Of a DNA stretch of 64,000 nucleotides, positions 16,226 to 26,041 are shown one piece after another. The notes under the pieces are model-generated. The model was not told the origin of the DNA and ran no database searches. It saw only the letters and a program-made list of their open reading frames with translations. The number at the start of each line of letters is the position of its first letter. Within the stretch, counting starts at the first letter, position 1. The position numbers were made by a program, and so were the translations under genes. Origin of the DNA: Armatimonas rosea (GTDB lineage: Bacteria; Armatimonadota; Armatimonadia; Armatimonadales; Armatimonadaceae); assembly GCF_014202505.1 (NCBI RefSeq), contig NZ_JACHGW010000004.1, positions 62,001 to 126,000 on the forward strand. Reading direction: 5' to 3'.

Positions 16226-17620
16226 CTAATGCCCGCCGATAAACCGCCCCGCAGTGAGCCAGAACAGCAAGCCGGAGACCACCATGGTAACGGGCAGGGT
16301 AAGCACCCAGGCGATCAGGATATTTCGGATCGTCTTGGGCTGAAGCCCCGATTTATTGGCCGCCATCGTCCCCGCGATTCCCGACGAGAGAATGTGCGTC
16401 GTGGAGACGGGAGCGGCGAGCTTATCGGCGACCATGATCGTCAGCATCGCGGTGAGCTCCGCGGCGGCACCTTGGCCGTAGGTGAGGTGGGCCTTCCCGA
16501 TCTTCTCCCCGACCGTCACCACGATCCGCTTCCAGCCAAACATCGTCCCCACTCCCAGCGCCAGCGCCACAGCGACTGTCACCCAGGGTGCGACAAACTC
16601 CACCGTGCCCTTGATCTCTTTCTGCCCCTTCTCCAAGAGGTCCTTGTCGTCGGCGCTGAGCCCCTTCTCTTTTGCCACTTTCTTGAGGGCGGAGGCGGCC
16701 TTGAGTGCCTCTTTGCGGAGCTCTGCCTGATCGGCGGCGGGAAGCTCGCTCAGGCTCGCACGGTTGGCGAGGAGCGACTCGATCTTCTTGAGACGCTTGT
16801 CGGCCTCAGCAGCCTTCTCCACGGAGGCCAGCGCGGGGCTCTCGACCAGGGTCTCTACCTGCTTTACCACCGCGACCGTGCTGGCGATCTTCTCCGCACC
16901 GAAGTTAGGGTTGACCGTAAACTGGCCGGGGAGCAGGGCGATCAGGATCAGCATCATCAGGCCAATCCCCTTCTGGCCATCGTTGGAGCCGTGGGCATAG
17001 CTCACCCCGGTACAGGTCCCAATCAGCATCAAACGAATCGGCCAGGGCGGCGGGGCCATGTTATCGACATCCTCAGGCGACTGGAAGAGCTCGGGGCGCT
17101 TGACAATCAGCTTCATCGCCAGGAAGATCAAGGCCGCTACCCCAAACCCGACCAGGGGCGCGAGAGCCAGGCCTTTTAGTGTGTCGTAGAACTTCTCCAG
17201 GTTGACATCTTTGTGCGCCAGCATGCCCCACGTGATCCCCACTCCGGTGATAGAGCCTATCAGCGTGTGCGAGCTGGATGCAGGAAGCCCGACAAACCAG
17301 GTAGCCAGGTTCCAGAGCACTGCAGTAATCAGGATCGAGAGGAGCATCCAGATCCCCATCGCGCCACTCGCCCCCACCAACAGGTCGGTGGGAAGCAGGC
17401 CCACGATTTTGAAGGCGACTCCGGCTCCTGCGCCAAAGACACTCAGGACCCCAAGCAGGTTGACCAGCCCGGACCAGAGTACCGCGACGGTCGGCTTCAG
17501 GGAGCGTGTGTAGATCACGGTCGCGACCGCGTTGGCGGTATCGTGAAATCCATTAACAAACTCAAAGCCCAGCGCGATCACCAGGCAGAGCCCCAGCAGG
17601 CCAATTGTTGCGATGTCCAT
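16226..17620 (-). CDS. pit: PiT family inorganic phosphate transporter
   Basis: 464-aa integral membrane protein. PiT carriers move Pi (with H+ or Na+) across the inner membrane. The N-terminal repeat contains the signature FVNGFHDTANAVATVIYT (residues 21-38); the second repeat has STTHILSSGIAGTMAANKSG near the C-terminus. A hydrophilic central segment of about 90 residues (Lys/Glu/Ala-rich) is typical. Convergent to der, divergent from the porin gene. An upstream TTAACA-N5-TTAACA box on the minus strand (17693-17677) places it with the pst genes in a Pho-type regulon. Confidence 0.92.
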   Translation of the reverse strand: MDIATIGLLGLCLVIALGFEFVNGFHDTANAVATVIYTRSLKPTVAVLWSGLVNLLGVLSVFGAGAGVAFKIVGLLPTDLLVGASGAMGIWMLLSILITAVLWNLATWFVGLPASSSHTLIGSITGVGITWGMLAHKDVNLEKFYDTLKGLALAPLVGFGVAALIFLAMKLIVKRPELFQSPEDVDNMAPPPWPIRLMLIGTCTGVSYAHGSNDGQKGIGLMMLILIALLPGQFTVNPNFGAEKIASTVAVVKQVETLVESPALASVEKAAEADKRLKKIESLLANRASLSELPAADQAELRKEALKAASALKKVAKEKGLSADDKDLLEKGQKEIKGTVEFVAPWVTVAVALALGVGTMFGWKRIVVTVGEKIGKAHLTYGQGAAAELTAMLTIMVADKLAAPVSTTHILSSGIAGTMAANKSGLQPKTIRNILIAWVLTLPVTMVVSGLLFWLTAGRFIGGH

Positions 17621-17676
17621 AAATCTATTTCTATCTGACTCCTTTTCCCTATCATGCCATCTCCCTTACCGGACTC

Positions 17677-17693
17677 TGTTAAGCAAATGTTAA
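17677..17693 (-). promoter_or_regulatory. Pho-box-like direct repeat for pit
   Basis: On the minus strand TTAACA-TTTGC-TTAACA, two identical hexamers 11 bp apart. CATGAT (17656-17651) begins 20 nt after the second hexamer, the spacing found at the three plus-strand boxes, and is a fair -10 candidate. Confidence 0.7.
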
Positions 17694-17735
17694 CCTTTCC
17701 TGATGATGGGGCGATTTAGATTAAGAGACCGATAT

Positions 17736-17778
17736 TTAACTCACTCTTAACAGAGCGTTCTTATTCGCCTCTTAAACT
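17736..17778 (+). promoter_or_regulatory. Pho-box-like repeat and -10 box of the first porin gene
   Basis: TTAACT (17736-17741) and TTAACA (17747-17752) are 11 bp apart; a degenerate third half-site TTCTTA starts at 17758. TAAACT (17773-17778) begins exactly 20 nt after the second hexamer and lies 10 nt before the ATG. This is the geometry of PhoP/PhoB-activated promoters, in which the repeats replace the -35 box. Confidence 0.75.
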
Positions 17779-17788
17779 ACTTGCCGAA

Positions 17789-19072
17789 ATGAAGACGATT
17801 CTTAATACAGCTCCTCTCTTTGCCCTTGCCCTTCTCGGTGCCCACCCTGCCGCGGCCCAGACCAAGAACAGTGCGCCACCCGCCCTCACCGCAGAGCAGG
17901 TCAAGGCACTCGATCTGCTCTCCAAGCTGAAGTTCAGTGGCTACCTCCAGCTTCGCTACGATGCTCTCCTCGGAGATGCAGCCCTCTTTAAGAACCAGGG
18001 TGCAGGCGGCACAGGACCACGGCCGACCGTCGGGGCGCCCCATGTGGGCGGTGCATCGCAAGGGTTTATCTTGCGACGAGGGCGCTTCAAGGTTGATGGC
18101 GCACTCAATCCCAAAGATGCCTTTACCTTCCAGTTCGACTTTGGCTCAGTCGGCCCGCTTCACCTCCGCGATATGTACGCCGATATTAAGAGTGGTCTGC
18201 CCCACAACTGGCAGCTACGCGTTGGGCAGTTTCCGCCCCAGTTCACCTACATTTTGCCGTCGAGTAGCCGTGTGCGAGAGTCGCCCGAGCGCGCTCTAGG
18301 CTTCTCGGACAGCAGCAACGCCAACTTCATCTTTAAAGACACGGTCTCAGCGACCGGGGGGACGGTCACGGCGGGGACGGTGATTCCCTTTCTGCTGAAC
18401 CAGGACCGCGATCAGGGGGCGATGTTTAGCTACAAGGCCAAGCGTGCGACCAGCTACTTTGGTCTCTACAACGGCGAGGGCCGCGACAACAACGGGCAGA
18501 GGCCCATCAATGGCAACCTGACGTTCATGGGGCGAGTCGAGCAGCGCATTCCTGCCGCGAAGGGAGATGTCTTTGTGGGAGGCTCGCGCTACGATGGCCA
18601 GTGGCCCGCCCGTGCCGCCGCGCCGGTCGGCACCACGGTCGCCGATTTTAAGAACGCCGCCCGCCGGGTGACGGCCCTCGAAACCCGCTGGGTGGGCAAG
18701 AATGGCACCGAGCTACGCTACGAGCGAATCGATGGTCGCTACGATGTCACCCCCGATCGCTCTCTCTATCTTGCGGGAAACAACATTCATGCCTGGTATG
18801 CCACCGTGCGTCAGCCTATCGCCCCGCACACGGTCGCCTCTCTCACCTACGATGTCTTCGATCCGACCAACCAGACCGTCGCGGGCCTGACACCGGGCGA
18901 GTACCGGCGCAAGACCCTCCAAGGCGGCGTCCTCCACCAGCTCGCCCCCGGAACCCGCCTGCGCCTCTGGTATGTTCAGGGCCTCACTCCCTACGACCCA
19001 TCGGCGGCCGCAGGCACTGCCGCACGCAAGAAGCTTGGGCAAGTGATCGGGGAGCTACAGGTCGAGTTTTAA
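17789..19072 (+). CDS. Phosphate-regulated outer-membrane porin (OprO/OprP-like)
   Basis: 427 aa. Signal peptide at 1-23 (LFALALLGAHPAAAQ). The rest is a beta-barrel with alternating polar/hydrophobic strands and aromatic girdle residues, starting LKFSGYLQLRYDAL and ending in a strand with terminal Phe (GELQVEF), as outer-membrane proteins do. FILRRGRFKVDGALNPK and QLRVGQFPPQF recall the phosphate-selective porin family. No SLH domain, unlike the next gene. The Pho-type promoter and the neighbouring pst genes suggest phosphate or phosphoester uptake across the outer membrane; substrate selectivity is inference. Confidence 0.8.
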   Translation: MKTILNTAPLFALALLGAHPAAAQTKNSAPPALTAEQVKALDLLSKLKFSGYLQLRYDALLGDAALFKNQGAGGTGPRPTVGAPHVGGASQGFILRRGRFKVDGALNPKDAFTFQFDFGSVGPLHLRDMYADIKSGLPHNWQLRVGQFPPQFTYILPSSSRVRESPERALGFSDSSNANFIFKDTVSATGGTVTAGTVIPFLLNQDRDQGAMFSYKAKRATSYFGLYNGEGRDNNGQRPINGNLTFMGRVEQRIPAAKGDVFVGGSRYDGQWPARAAAPVGTTVADFKNAARRVTALETRWVGKNGTELRYERIDGRYDVTPDRSLYLAGNNIHAWYATVRQPIAPHTVASLTYDVFDPTNQTVAGLTPGEYRRKTLQGGVLHQLAPGTRLRLWYVQGLTPYDPSAAAGTAARKKLGQVIGELQVEF

Positions 19073-19181
19073 CCCCCCGCACCAATGCCTTCATCGCCGT
19101 TGAGGAGCTCCTCAACGGCGATTTGTTATTTATTTGTTAATAAATCAGCCAAAAGGACATGAATTGTTAAGCTTTCGTGGG

Positions 19182-19224
19182 TTAATCTGTACTTAACACG
19201 GACGAGTGGATGTGCTCTTAAACT
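19182..19224 (+). promoter_or_regulatory. Pho-box-like repeat and -10 box of the SLH porin gene
   Basis: TTAATC (19182-19187) and TTAACA (19193-19198) are 11 bp apart. TAAACT (19219-19224) begins 20 nt later. The string CTCTTAAACT is shared with the promoter of the preceding porin gene. Confidence 0.72.
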
Positions 19225-19233
19225 CCCACTGGA

Positions 19234-21114
19234 ATGAAAAACTCTCTTAATAGGATGGTAGGGCTCGCCGCGTTGCTCGCCCTGCCCGCTGCTGGCTTTG
19301 CACAGCAGGCTCCCGACGATGTCCCTGCAACCCACTGGGCCTACCCCGCGGTCCAAGACCTGATCTCCAAGGGCCTGATCCAGAACTTCCCCAATGGCAA
19401 GTACCTAGGGGAACGCACCTTGACGCGCTACGAGATGGCATCACTGGTTAAGCGCATGCTGGACTACCTTGCCAAGACTCAGGTCAAGGTCATCGAAGCG
19501 CCCAAGGTGAACCCGCCTAAGGTCGCCGCTCCCAAGCCGACCACGCCCAAGGCCCCTACCGCAACCAAGGCGGAAGTGGATGCCCTGAAGCTCTCTGTAG
19601 ACGCTCTCAAAGAAGTCCAGCTCTCGTCGGACGAAGTGGCGGAGCTGCGCAAGCTGATCAAAGAGTTCTTGCCGGAGCTACTGGTGATGAACACCAACTT
19701 CAAGGCCCTACAAGACAAGTTCGATGCGCTCGACACCAAGATGGTGGACTTTGAGCAGGACATCAAGGACATGAAGATCCTTGGGGCCGCGCACCAAGCT
19801 CAGCTGAATATCCTCAATGCCAAGAAGGCGGATGGCTATATCCAGGCGCGCTACTCCCGCCGTGGCACTGAGGACCCGCTCCGCGCCCCCGAGAATGTCG
19901 CGCAGGATACCACCCGAGGAAATGGCGGCGACCGCGATACGTTCCATGTGCGGCGTGCACGTCTGAACTTCCGCGGCGATCTGGTCAATGCCCAGGGCCA
20001 GCCCACGCGTGGTGGCTACCGCATCCAGCTCGATGCCCGTACGGCCCCGACCGCAGGCGCGCAGGAGCTGACGGTCAAAGAGGCCTATGTGATCGTCAAA
20101 AACTTCCCCTTCCAGCTCAAGAATCCGGGGGTCACGCCTTGGTTTCAGGCCGACATGTGGCTAGGGCAGGGCGTCACCCCCTTTGGTCACTACCTCCCGT
20201 ACTCGTCCAGTGATCGCTCCGCCCCGGAGCGCTACATCGCCTTCTCCGATGCCGGCCCTGGTCTCTTTGTGAACCAGGACTACGACAAAGGCGCATCGCT
20301 CAAGGGGAAGCTCTTCAATGCCTACGAGTTCCACATGGGGCTCTTCAATGGAAATGGCGTGGTTAGCAACGACTTAGGCCGCAAGAAGGACTTTATCGGG
20401 CAGATCGGCAAGCAAGTCACCCCTGGTTGGCGCGTCGGGGTCTCCGCCTACGACGGTGATGGCTCGACCTTTGGGACAGAGGTGGCGGCAAATGGCTACA
20501 TCGGCTTAGTGGGAACCGAGACCCCCACCACGGCATCTGACGGTACCAAGCTCAATGCAAGCAACAACCCGGTGGTCCTGAGTACCCGGGAGCGCCGGCG
20601 CCACCTCTTTGGCTTCGACACCCAGTACGCTGTCGGGAGCTCGTCGGAGCTGAAGTTTGAGTATGTCAAGGGCCATGGTGGACAGGTCGGGAGCAACCAG
20701 ACCGTCGTCCCCAAAGAGTTCTATGCCTATGTGGACAACGCTGAGGTCGAGGGCTGGTATGTGGAGATGAACCGCCACTTCGGGACAGTTGTGGTCGAGC
20801 CGGGTAAGCCGACTCTGCCCAAGCTCAAGGTCGTCACCGCCTACGAGTACTACAACCGCAATGCCAACCCCGCCAAGACCGGCGCATTCAGCCAGATCAA
20901 CCTAGGGACGGCAGCCGCTCCGAATATCCAGGGAGTGAGCAAGAGTATGTTTGAGGAGTCCCGTATCCATGCCGGTCTGCTCTACCAAGTCGATGCCGTG
21001 ACCCGTCTGCGCCTCTGGTACGAAGACCCCATCCATAACCCGGCACTCCCCGGCAAGCCGGACTTCCAGAACCACACTCCCTTCTACACCTTTGAGGTTC
21101 AGGTCAAGTTTTAA
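19234..21114 (+). CDS. SLH-domain porin, phosphate-regulated
   Basis: 626 aa. Signal peptide 1-23. SLH domain about residues 26-85 (VPATHWAYPAVQDLISKGLI, then TRYEMASLVKRML), which in OmpM/cyanobacterial-type porins binds cell-wall polymer and tethers the outer membrane. A Pro/Lys/Ala-rich linker (about 90-115) and helical coiled-coil (about 115-190) span the periplasm. The remainder is a beta-barrel of OprO/P type ending in the aromatic-terminated strand FEVQVKF. Its Pho-type promoter and position before pstS suggest induction on phosphate starvation. A combined tethering and phosphate-uptake role is inference. Confidence 0.85.
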   Translation: MKNSLNRMVGLAALLALPAAGFAQQAPDDVPATHWAYPAVQDLISKGLIQNFPNGKYLGERTLTRYEMASLVKRMLDYLAKTQVKVIEAPKVNPPKVAAPKPTTPKAPTATKAEVDALKLSVDALKEVQLSSDEVAELRKLIKEFLPELLVMNTNFKALQDKFDALDTKMVDFEQDIKDMKILGAAHQAQLNILNAKKADGYIQARYSRRGTEDPLRAPENVAQDTTRGNGGDRDTFHVRRARLNFRGDLVNAQGQPTRGGYRIQLDARTAPTAGAQELTVKEAYVIVKNFPFQLKNPGVTPWFQADMWLGQGVTPFGHYLPYSSSDRSAPERYIAFSDAGPGLFVNQDYDKGASLKGKLFNAYEFHMGLFNGNGVVSNDLGRKKDFIGQIGKQVTPGWRVGVSAYDGDGSTFGTEVAANGYIGLVGTETPTTASDGTKLNASNNPVVLSTRERRRHLFGFDTQYAVGSSSELKFEYVKGHGGQVGSNQTVVPKEFYAYVDNAEVEGWYVEMNRHFGTVVVEPGKPTLPKLKVVTAYEYYNRNANPAKTGAFSQINLGTAAAPNIQGVSKSMFEESRIHAGLLYQVDAVTRLRLWYEDPIHNPALPGKPDFQNHTPFYTFEVQVKF

Positions 21115-21153
21115 CCCTGAGTTAACAAAACGCGTGCAGACGAAACGTAAGAT
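21111..21153 (+). promoter_or_regulatory. Pho-box-like repeat and -10 box of pstSCAB
   Basis: TTAACC (21111-21116) overlaps the stop codon of the porin gene; TTAACA (21122-21127) follows 11 bp later; TAAGAT (21148-21153) begins exactly 20 nt after that and lies 6 nt before the pstS ATG. This is the third plus-strand promoter with identical spacing. Confidence 0.8.
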
Positions 21154-21159
21154 AACAAC

Positions 21160-22149
21160 ATGAACAAGAAAACCACAGCATCCCTCGCAGTCTGCGGACT
21201 GCTTGCCATTGCGGGAGTTGCCCAGGCCCAGATCTCTGGTGCCGGCGCGACCTTCCCTGAGCTTCTCTACAACAACTGGGCCAAGGAGTACAAGGCGGCC
21301 GGCGGTTCAGCCGTGAACTACCAGGGAATCGGCTCTGGCGGTGGGATCAAGGCCATCACGGCCAAGACCGTCGACTTTGGGGCGAGCGATGGCCCCATGA
21401 GCCCCGCGGAGCTCCAGGGCGCTCCGGGAATCCTGCACCTCCCGATGTGTATCGGTGGGGTTGTCCCCGCCTTCAATATCCAAGGAGTCACCGAGCTCAA
21501 GCTCACGGGGGCCGTGATCGCCGATATCTACCTGCACAAGATCAACACCTGGAACGACCCCAAGATCGCCGCACTCAACCCGGGTGTCAAGCTCCCCCCG
21601 ACCCGCATCGTGACGGTCAGCCGCGCCGATAGCTCGGGAACCACCGCGATCTTCACCAACTACCTCTGCAAGGTCAGCCCCGCGTTTGAGAGCGGTGTCG
21701 GTGAGGGGAAGGCAGTCAACTGGCCCAAGCCCGGTATCGCCGGTAAGGGGACCCAGGGTGTGGCGGCGCTGGTCAAGCAGACTCCGGGAGCCTTTGGCTA
21801 TATCGAGGCCGCGTTTGCGGACAAGAACCAGATCAGCTACGCCAGTGTCCAGAACGCCAAGGGGGCGTTTATCAAGGCCAGCCTGAAGTCGGTCACTGAG
21901 GCGGCCACCAGTGTGCGCCTCCCCTCCGACTTCCGTGCCATGATCACCAACACCAGCGATGCTGAGGGCTACGCCATCTCCGGCTTCACCTGGATCCTGG
22001 TCTACCCCGATGCCAAGCCTGAGGTCAAGAAGTTTCTCCGCTGGTGTCTCACCACGGGTCAGAAGTCGGCCACCAAGTACGACTATGCCCCGCTTCCCGC
22101 ACCGGTTCAGCAGCGCGCTCTGGCAGCACTGGCGAAGATCGGAGGCTAG
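21160..22149 (+). CDS. pstS: Phosphate ABC transporter substrate-binding protein
   Basis: 329 aa. Signal peptide 1-23 (LAVCGLLAIAGVAQAQ). The mature protein begins ISGAGATFPELLYNNWAKEY, the conserved PstS N-terminus, and carries SGGGIKAI, FGASDGPM, RADSSGTT and GTQGVAALVKQTPGAFGYIE, which form the phosphate pocket. It delivers Pi to PstCAB in the periplasm. It has no lipobox Cys, so the protein is probably freely periplasmic. First gene of pstSCAB; leaderless promoter with Pho box directly upstream. Confidence 0.96.
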   Translation: MNKKTTASLAVCGLLAIAGVAQAQISGAGATFPELLYNNWAKEYKAAGGSAVNYQGIGSGGGIKAITAKTVDFGASDGPMSPAELQGAPGILHLPMCIGGVVPAFNIQGVTELKLTGAVIADIYLHKINTWNDPKIAALNPGVKLPPTRIVTVSRADSSGTTAIFTNYLCKVSPAFESGVGEGKAVNWPKPGIAGKGTQGVAALVKQTPGAFGYIEAAFADKNQISYASVQNAKGAFIKASLKSVTEAATSVRLPSDFRAMITNTSDAEGYAISGFTWILVYPDAKPEVKKFLRWCLTTGQKSATKYDYAPLPAPVQQRALAALAKIGG

Positions 22150-22182
22150 CCCCTCGTGGCGCTGTCCTTCTCGAAAGGCACG

Positions 22183-23136
22183 ATGAACACACCCAGTATA
22201 CACAACGCCCAGAGCAAGAGCCGCCTGGGTGACCGGGTCTACCTGGGTGTGCTCAGCCTCTCCGCGCTCATCCTCTTCTTGCTTATCGTCGGGATTGCCG
22301 CCACTCTGGCCTGGCAGTCCCGGCTGAGCATCCAGGCAACGGGCTTTAAGTTTGTCACGGGGTCGGTCTGGGACGATGCGGCGGGAACCTACGGGATCTG
22401 GCCGTTTCTCTTTGGTACCCTGTACTCGTCGCTGATCGCCCTGCTTCTGGCCGTTCCTGTCAGTCTCGGCGCAGCGATCTTCCTGGCGGAGCTCTGCCCC
22501 AAGTGGCTCCGTACTCCGATCACGTTCTTGATCGAGCTCCTCGCCGCGATTCCATCGGTGGTCTACGGCCTCTGGGGGATCTTTCTGCTCATTCCCTTTC
22601 TGCGTGATCGCCTCATGACCCCGCTGGCCGACAAGCACATTCCCCTCCTCCAAGGCGCGGGCTATGGGCCGTCGATGCTGGCCGCCGGCGTGATCCTCGC
22701 GATCATGATCCTCCCGTTTATCACCGCCGTGAGCCGCGATATCTTGCAGGCGATCCCCAAGGCACAGCGCGAGGCATCGTATGGCCTCGGCGGAACCAAG
22801 TGGGAGACCATCTCGCGGGTCGTGCTTCCCTACTCCCGCTCCGGAATTATCGGTGCCATCATGCTCGGGCTGGGGCGCGCGTTTGGGGAGACCATGGCAG
22901 TGACTATGCTCATCGGCAACCAAGCCGCCCAGACCGACTCGGGGATCAGCTTCAACCTCTTCGAGCCGGGCTACACGATGTCCAGCGCGCTTGCCAATAA
23001 GTTCAACGAGGCGCAGCCCGGCCTGAGCACCGCCGCGCTGATCGAGATCGGCCTCGTGCTCTTCGTGGTGGCGGTTCTGGTCAATACCTGTGCCCGCCTG
23101 CTGGTGCGCTACACCGGAAAGAGCGTCAATAAATGA
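22183..23136 (+). CDS. pstC: Phosphate ABC transporter permease
   Basis: 317 aa from ATG 22183, preceded by GAAAGG at 22173-22178; an in-frame GTG at 22156 is less likely. Inner-membrane permease with six predicted helices and a large periplasmic loop after the first. The EAA-type coupling loop reads REASYGLGGTKWETISRVVLP. Pairs with PstA to form the channel for Pi. Its stop overlaps the pstA start (ATGA). Confidence 0.94.
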   Translation: MNTPSIHNAQSKSRLGDRVYLGVLSLSALILFLLIVGIAATLAWQSRLSIQATGFKFVTGSVWDDAAGTYGIWPFLFGTLYSSLIALLLAVPVSLGAAIFLAELCPKWLRTPITFLIELLAAIPSVVYGLWGIFLLIPFLRDRLMTPLADKHIPLLQGAGYGPSMLAAGVILAIMILPFITAVSRDILQAIPKAQREASYGLGGTKWETISRVVLPYSRSGIIGAIMLGLGRAFGETMAVTMLIGNQAAQTDSGISFNLFEPGYTMSSALANKFNEAQPGLSTAALIEIGLVLFVVAVLVNTCARLLVRYTGKSVNK

Positions 23137-23996
23137 GCCTCTACGCAGCAGATGGTCGGGTCAAGCTCCGCCGCGCGCAGAGCCTCTTCATGCTGACTCT
23201 GTGTAGCCTCGCCGCCCTTGTCGGAATCTTCGTCTTGGGTCTCGTGCTGTTCTTCCTCGCCCAGCGTGGCCTGGGGCACCTCAACCTCAAGCTCTTCACG
23301 GTCGCCTCGGGGGATGGGGATGGGTTCGCACAGAGCCTGCGCGGAACCCTACAGATCCTGGCGGTGGCGTGTGCAGTCGCGGTGCCGCTTGGGATCATGG
23401 GCGGCATCTACCAGCAGGAGTCCAAGGGGACGTTCGCCAACACGGTCCGCTTCCTCACCGATGTGCTCAATGGGATTCCCTCGATCGTCATTGGTATCTT
23501 TGTCTACGCCGCGCTCGTGCTCCCGATCTCCCAGGCGTTTCCCGGCAAGGGCTACAGTGGCTGGGCGGGCGGTGTCGCGCTGGCGATCATGATGCTCCCG
23601 CTGATCATGCGCACGACCGAAGAGATGCTGCGGCTCGTCCCTAGCGCGCTATCCGAGGCCTCGCTAGGCTTGGGCGCGACTCGGTGGCGCACGATGGTCT
23701 CGGTAGTCTTGCCGGCGGCGCGTGGGGGGATCCTCACAGGAATTTTGCTCGCCGTGGCCCGTGTGGCGGGAGAGACCGCGCCGCTGATCTTCACGATCCT
23801 GGGCAATGAGTTTATGGGCAAGATGGATGGGCAGATGGACGCACTCCCGCTGCGCCTCTTCAAGTACGCCACTGATGTTGATGAGACACACCACCAGATC
23901 GCTTGGGCGGCTGCGCTGGTGCTGATCCTGATGGTGCTCTGTCTGAGCATTATCGCGCGCCTAAGCACGAGAAACCGCATGCAGGAAGATAAATAG
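23133..23996 (+). CDS. pstA: Phosphate ABC transporter permease
   Basis: 287-aa inner-membrane permease. Coupling loop [21 protein letters not shown]; family motif [11 protein letters not shown] before it. ATGA overlap with pstC at 23133-23136 and 8 nt to pstB show a tight operon. Hydrophobic segments are visible at about residues 20-42, 68-95, 110-140 and beyond. Confidence 0.94.
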   Translation: MSLYAADGRVKLRRAQSLFMLTLCSLAALVGIFVLGLVLFFLAQRGLGHLNLKLFTVASGDGDGFAQSLRGTLQILAVACAVAVPLGIMGGIYQQESKGTFANTVRFLTDVLNGIPSIVIGIFVYAALVLPISQAFPGKGYSGWAGGVALAIMMLPLIMRTTEEMLRLVPSALSEASLGLGATRWRTMVSVVLPAARGGILTGILLAVARVAGETAPLIFTILGNEFMGKMDGQMDALPLRLFKYATDVDETHHQIAWAAALVLILMVLCLSIIARLSTRNRMQEDK

Positions 23997-24004
23997 AGCT
24001 GAAG

Positions 24005-24847
<843 letters not shown>

Positions 24848-24853
24848 GGACGC

Positions 24854-25225
24854 TCAGCCGTTGTCGGTGAAACGAAACTCCTCGAAGTAGACCTCGCCCG
24901 CCTCGACCAGCTCTCGGTAGTGCTTCTGCAGCTTCGAGAGCTGGCTTTTGTTTGTCTTGAACTCCACAAAGACAATGCGGTCGTCCTCGAACTGCACACC
25001 GTCGATGGGCGTGCCAAGGAAGCGAAAGCCCTGCGGGTCGTAGGGGTACTGGTCCATGAGGGGAAACCACTGCTCGGTGATGCGGCCGTAGGTTGTGGAG
25101 AGGGAGCGCTGCTGAAAGTCGGCGGCATCGAGGCGCTCGGAGAGCTGGCGGATGCGGCGGGCGAGGGCGATCACGAGCAAGAACAGAGCGCCACAGACCG
25201 TGGCAAGCAGGAGGGTTGGGTTCAC
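24854..25225 (-). CDS. Holliday junction resolvase-like endonuclease (PF10107-type)
   Basis: 123 aa. N-terminal membrane-type helix (residues 4-21) followed by a charged coiled segment, then the compact nuclease core: PYDPQGFRFLGTPIDGVQF and IVFVEFKTNKSQLSK. The Asp of IDG and the E-x-K of VEFK give the PD-(D/E)XK active site. This matches the bacterial family related to archaeal Holliday junction resolvases that carries an N-terminal helix. In vivo role unknown. Convergent with pstB, 6 nt between stops. Confidence 0.75.
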   Translation of the reverse strand: MNPTLLLATVCGALFLLVIALARRIRQLSERLDAADFQQRSLSTTYGRITEQWFPLMDQYPYDPQGFRFLGTPIDGVQFEDDRIVFVEFKTNKSQLSKLQKHYRELVEAGEVYFEEFRFTDNG

Positions 25226-25237
25226 CCTCTTACTATA

Positions 25238-25750
25238 CTATACGGCGCGGCTGGGACGGGTCGTGCTGAGGTAGGCTCCCCAGACCGCAAACGGCAAGCC
25301 GTAGTTTTCATCGTCGGTGAGCCGGTGCAGGAGGATCTCCGATGCTTCTTCGGCACCTTCCATGTGCCAGGGGCGTAGTGTCCCCAGGCGTGTGGAGGTA
25401 TCGGGCTTGACGGAGGTAAGGGGCGTGGTGAGCATTCCGGTCCGCACCTCGACCCCGTGGCGAGACTCCAGGTAAGTGCGCAGGAGATGGAACTCATCCT
25501 CACGAAAGAGCTCATCGACGAGGCGCTCCGCGCGGCGTGCGGCGTCCTCGGCGAGGGCACGGTAGCCTAGGATCAGGCGGGCGTAGTCACCAATGGGCTC
25601 GGTGCGGTCGACCCGGAACCAGTGGAACGTTATCTTCCCCCGGCCAGGGCCGACCAGTACGGGCAACGTACTGTAGGGAAGATAGAGCTTGCGATCCGGG
25701 GCGCTCGTTCCTGCCGCCGCACCGGGGGGAATAGGGACAGGGGCAGGCAT
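25238..25750 (-). CDS. Hypothetical protein
   Basis: 170 aa, not recognised. The N-terminal third is Pro/Gly/Ala-rich; the centre is helical and charged (YRALAEDAARRAERLVDELF); the C-terminus contains GLPFAVWGAYLS. No signal peptide or membrane segment. It lies upstream of the resolvase-like gene on the same strand with 12 nt between them, so the two may be cotranscribed. Confidence 0.6.
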   Translation of the reverse strand: MPAPVPIPPGAAAGTSAPDRKLYLPYSTLPVLVGPGRGKITFHWFRVDRTEPIGDYARLILGYRALAEDAARRAERLVDELFREDEFHLLRTYLESRHGVEVRTGMLTTPLTSVKPDTSTRLGTLRPWHMEGAEEASEILLHRLTDDENYGLPFAVWGAYLSTTRPSRAV

Positions 25751-25792
25751 AGGAAGCTATCTCTCTGCCGCTTGCCCGGTGGTAAGACCGGA

Positions 25793-26041
25793 CTAACGAC
25801 GTCCTTTACGAGCGCTTTTGTAGCGCGAGGTGCCCTTGTCACGACGGGGCGCGGGCGCTCCATCGGGGGAAGGTCCCTGTTGACGAGAAATCTGCGACAT
25901 GAGCTCCACGGCTTTACCGCAACGCGAACAGAAGTACGCGTTGCGGCTAATAGCGGACGGAGGGATGCTTGAGCGGAACTCGCAGGCTGGGCAGACAATC
26001 ACGATCTCTCGTCGTCCACCCAAGAACGGAGCAGTACTCAA
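25793..26041 (-). CDS. Small zinc-ribbon protein
   Basis: 82 aa. CPAC at residues 18-21 and CSRC at 38-41 form a two-knuckle zinc ribbon; the C-terminus is strongly basic (RRDKGTSRYKSARKGRR), suggesting nucleic-acid contact. The longest start is TTG 26041, directly after the TAG of the RRM gene; an in-frame GTG just before the first CPAC is an alternative. Gene order implies cotranscription with the RRM protein. Confidence 0.65.
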   Translation of the reverse strand: MSTAPFLGGRREIVIVCPACEFRSSIPPSAISRNAYFCSRCGKAVELMSQISRQQGPSPDGAPAPRRDKGTSRYKSARKGRR

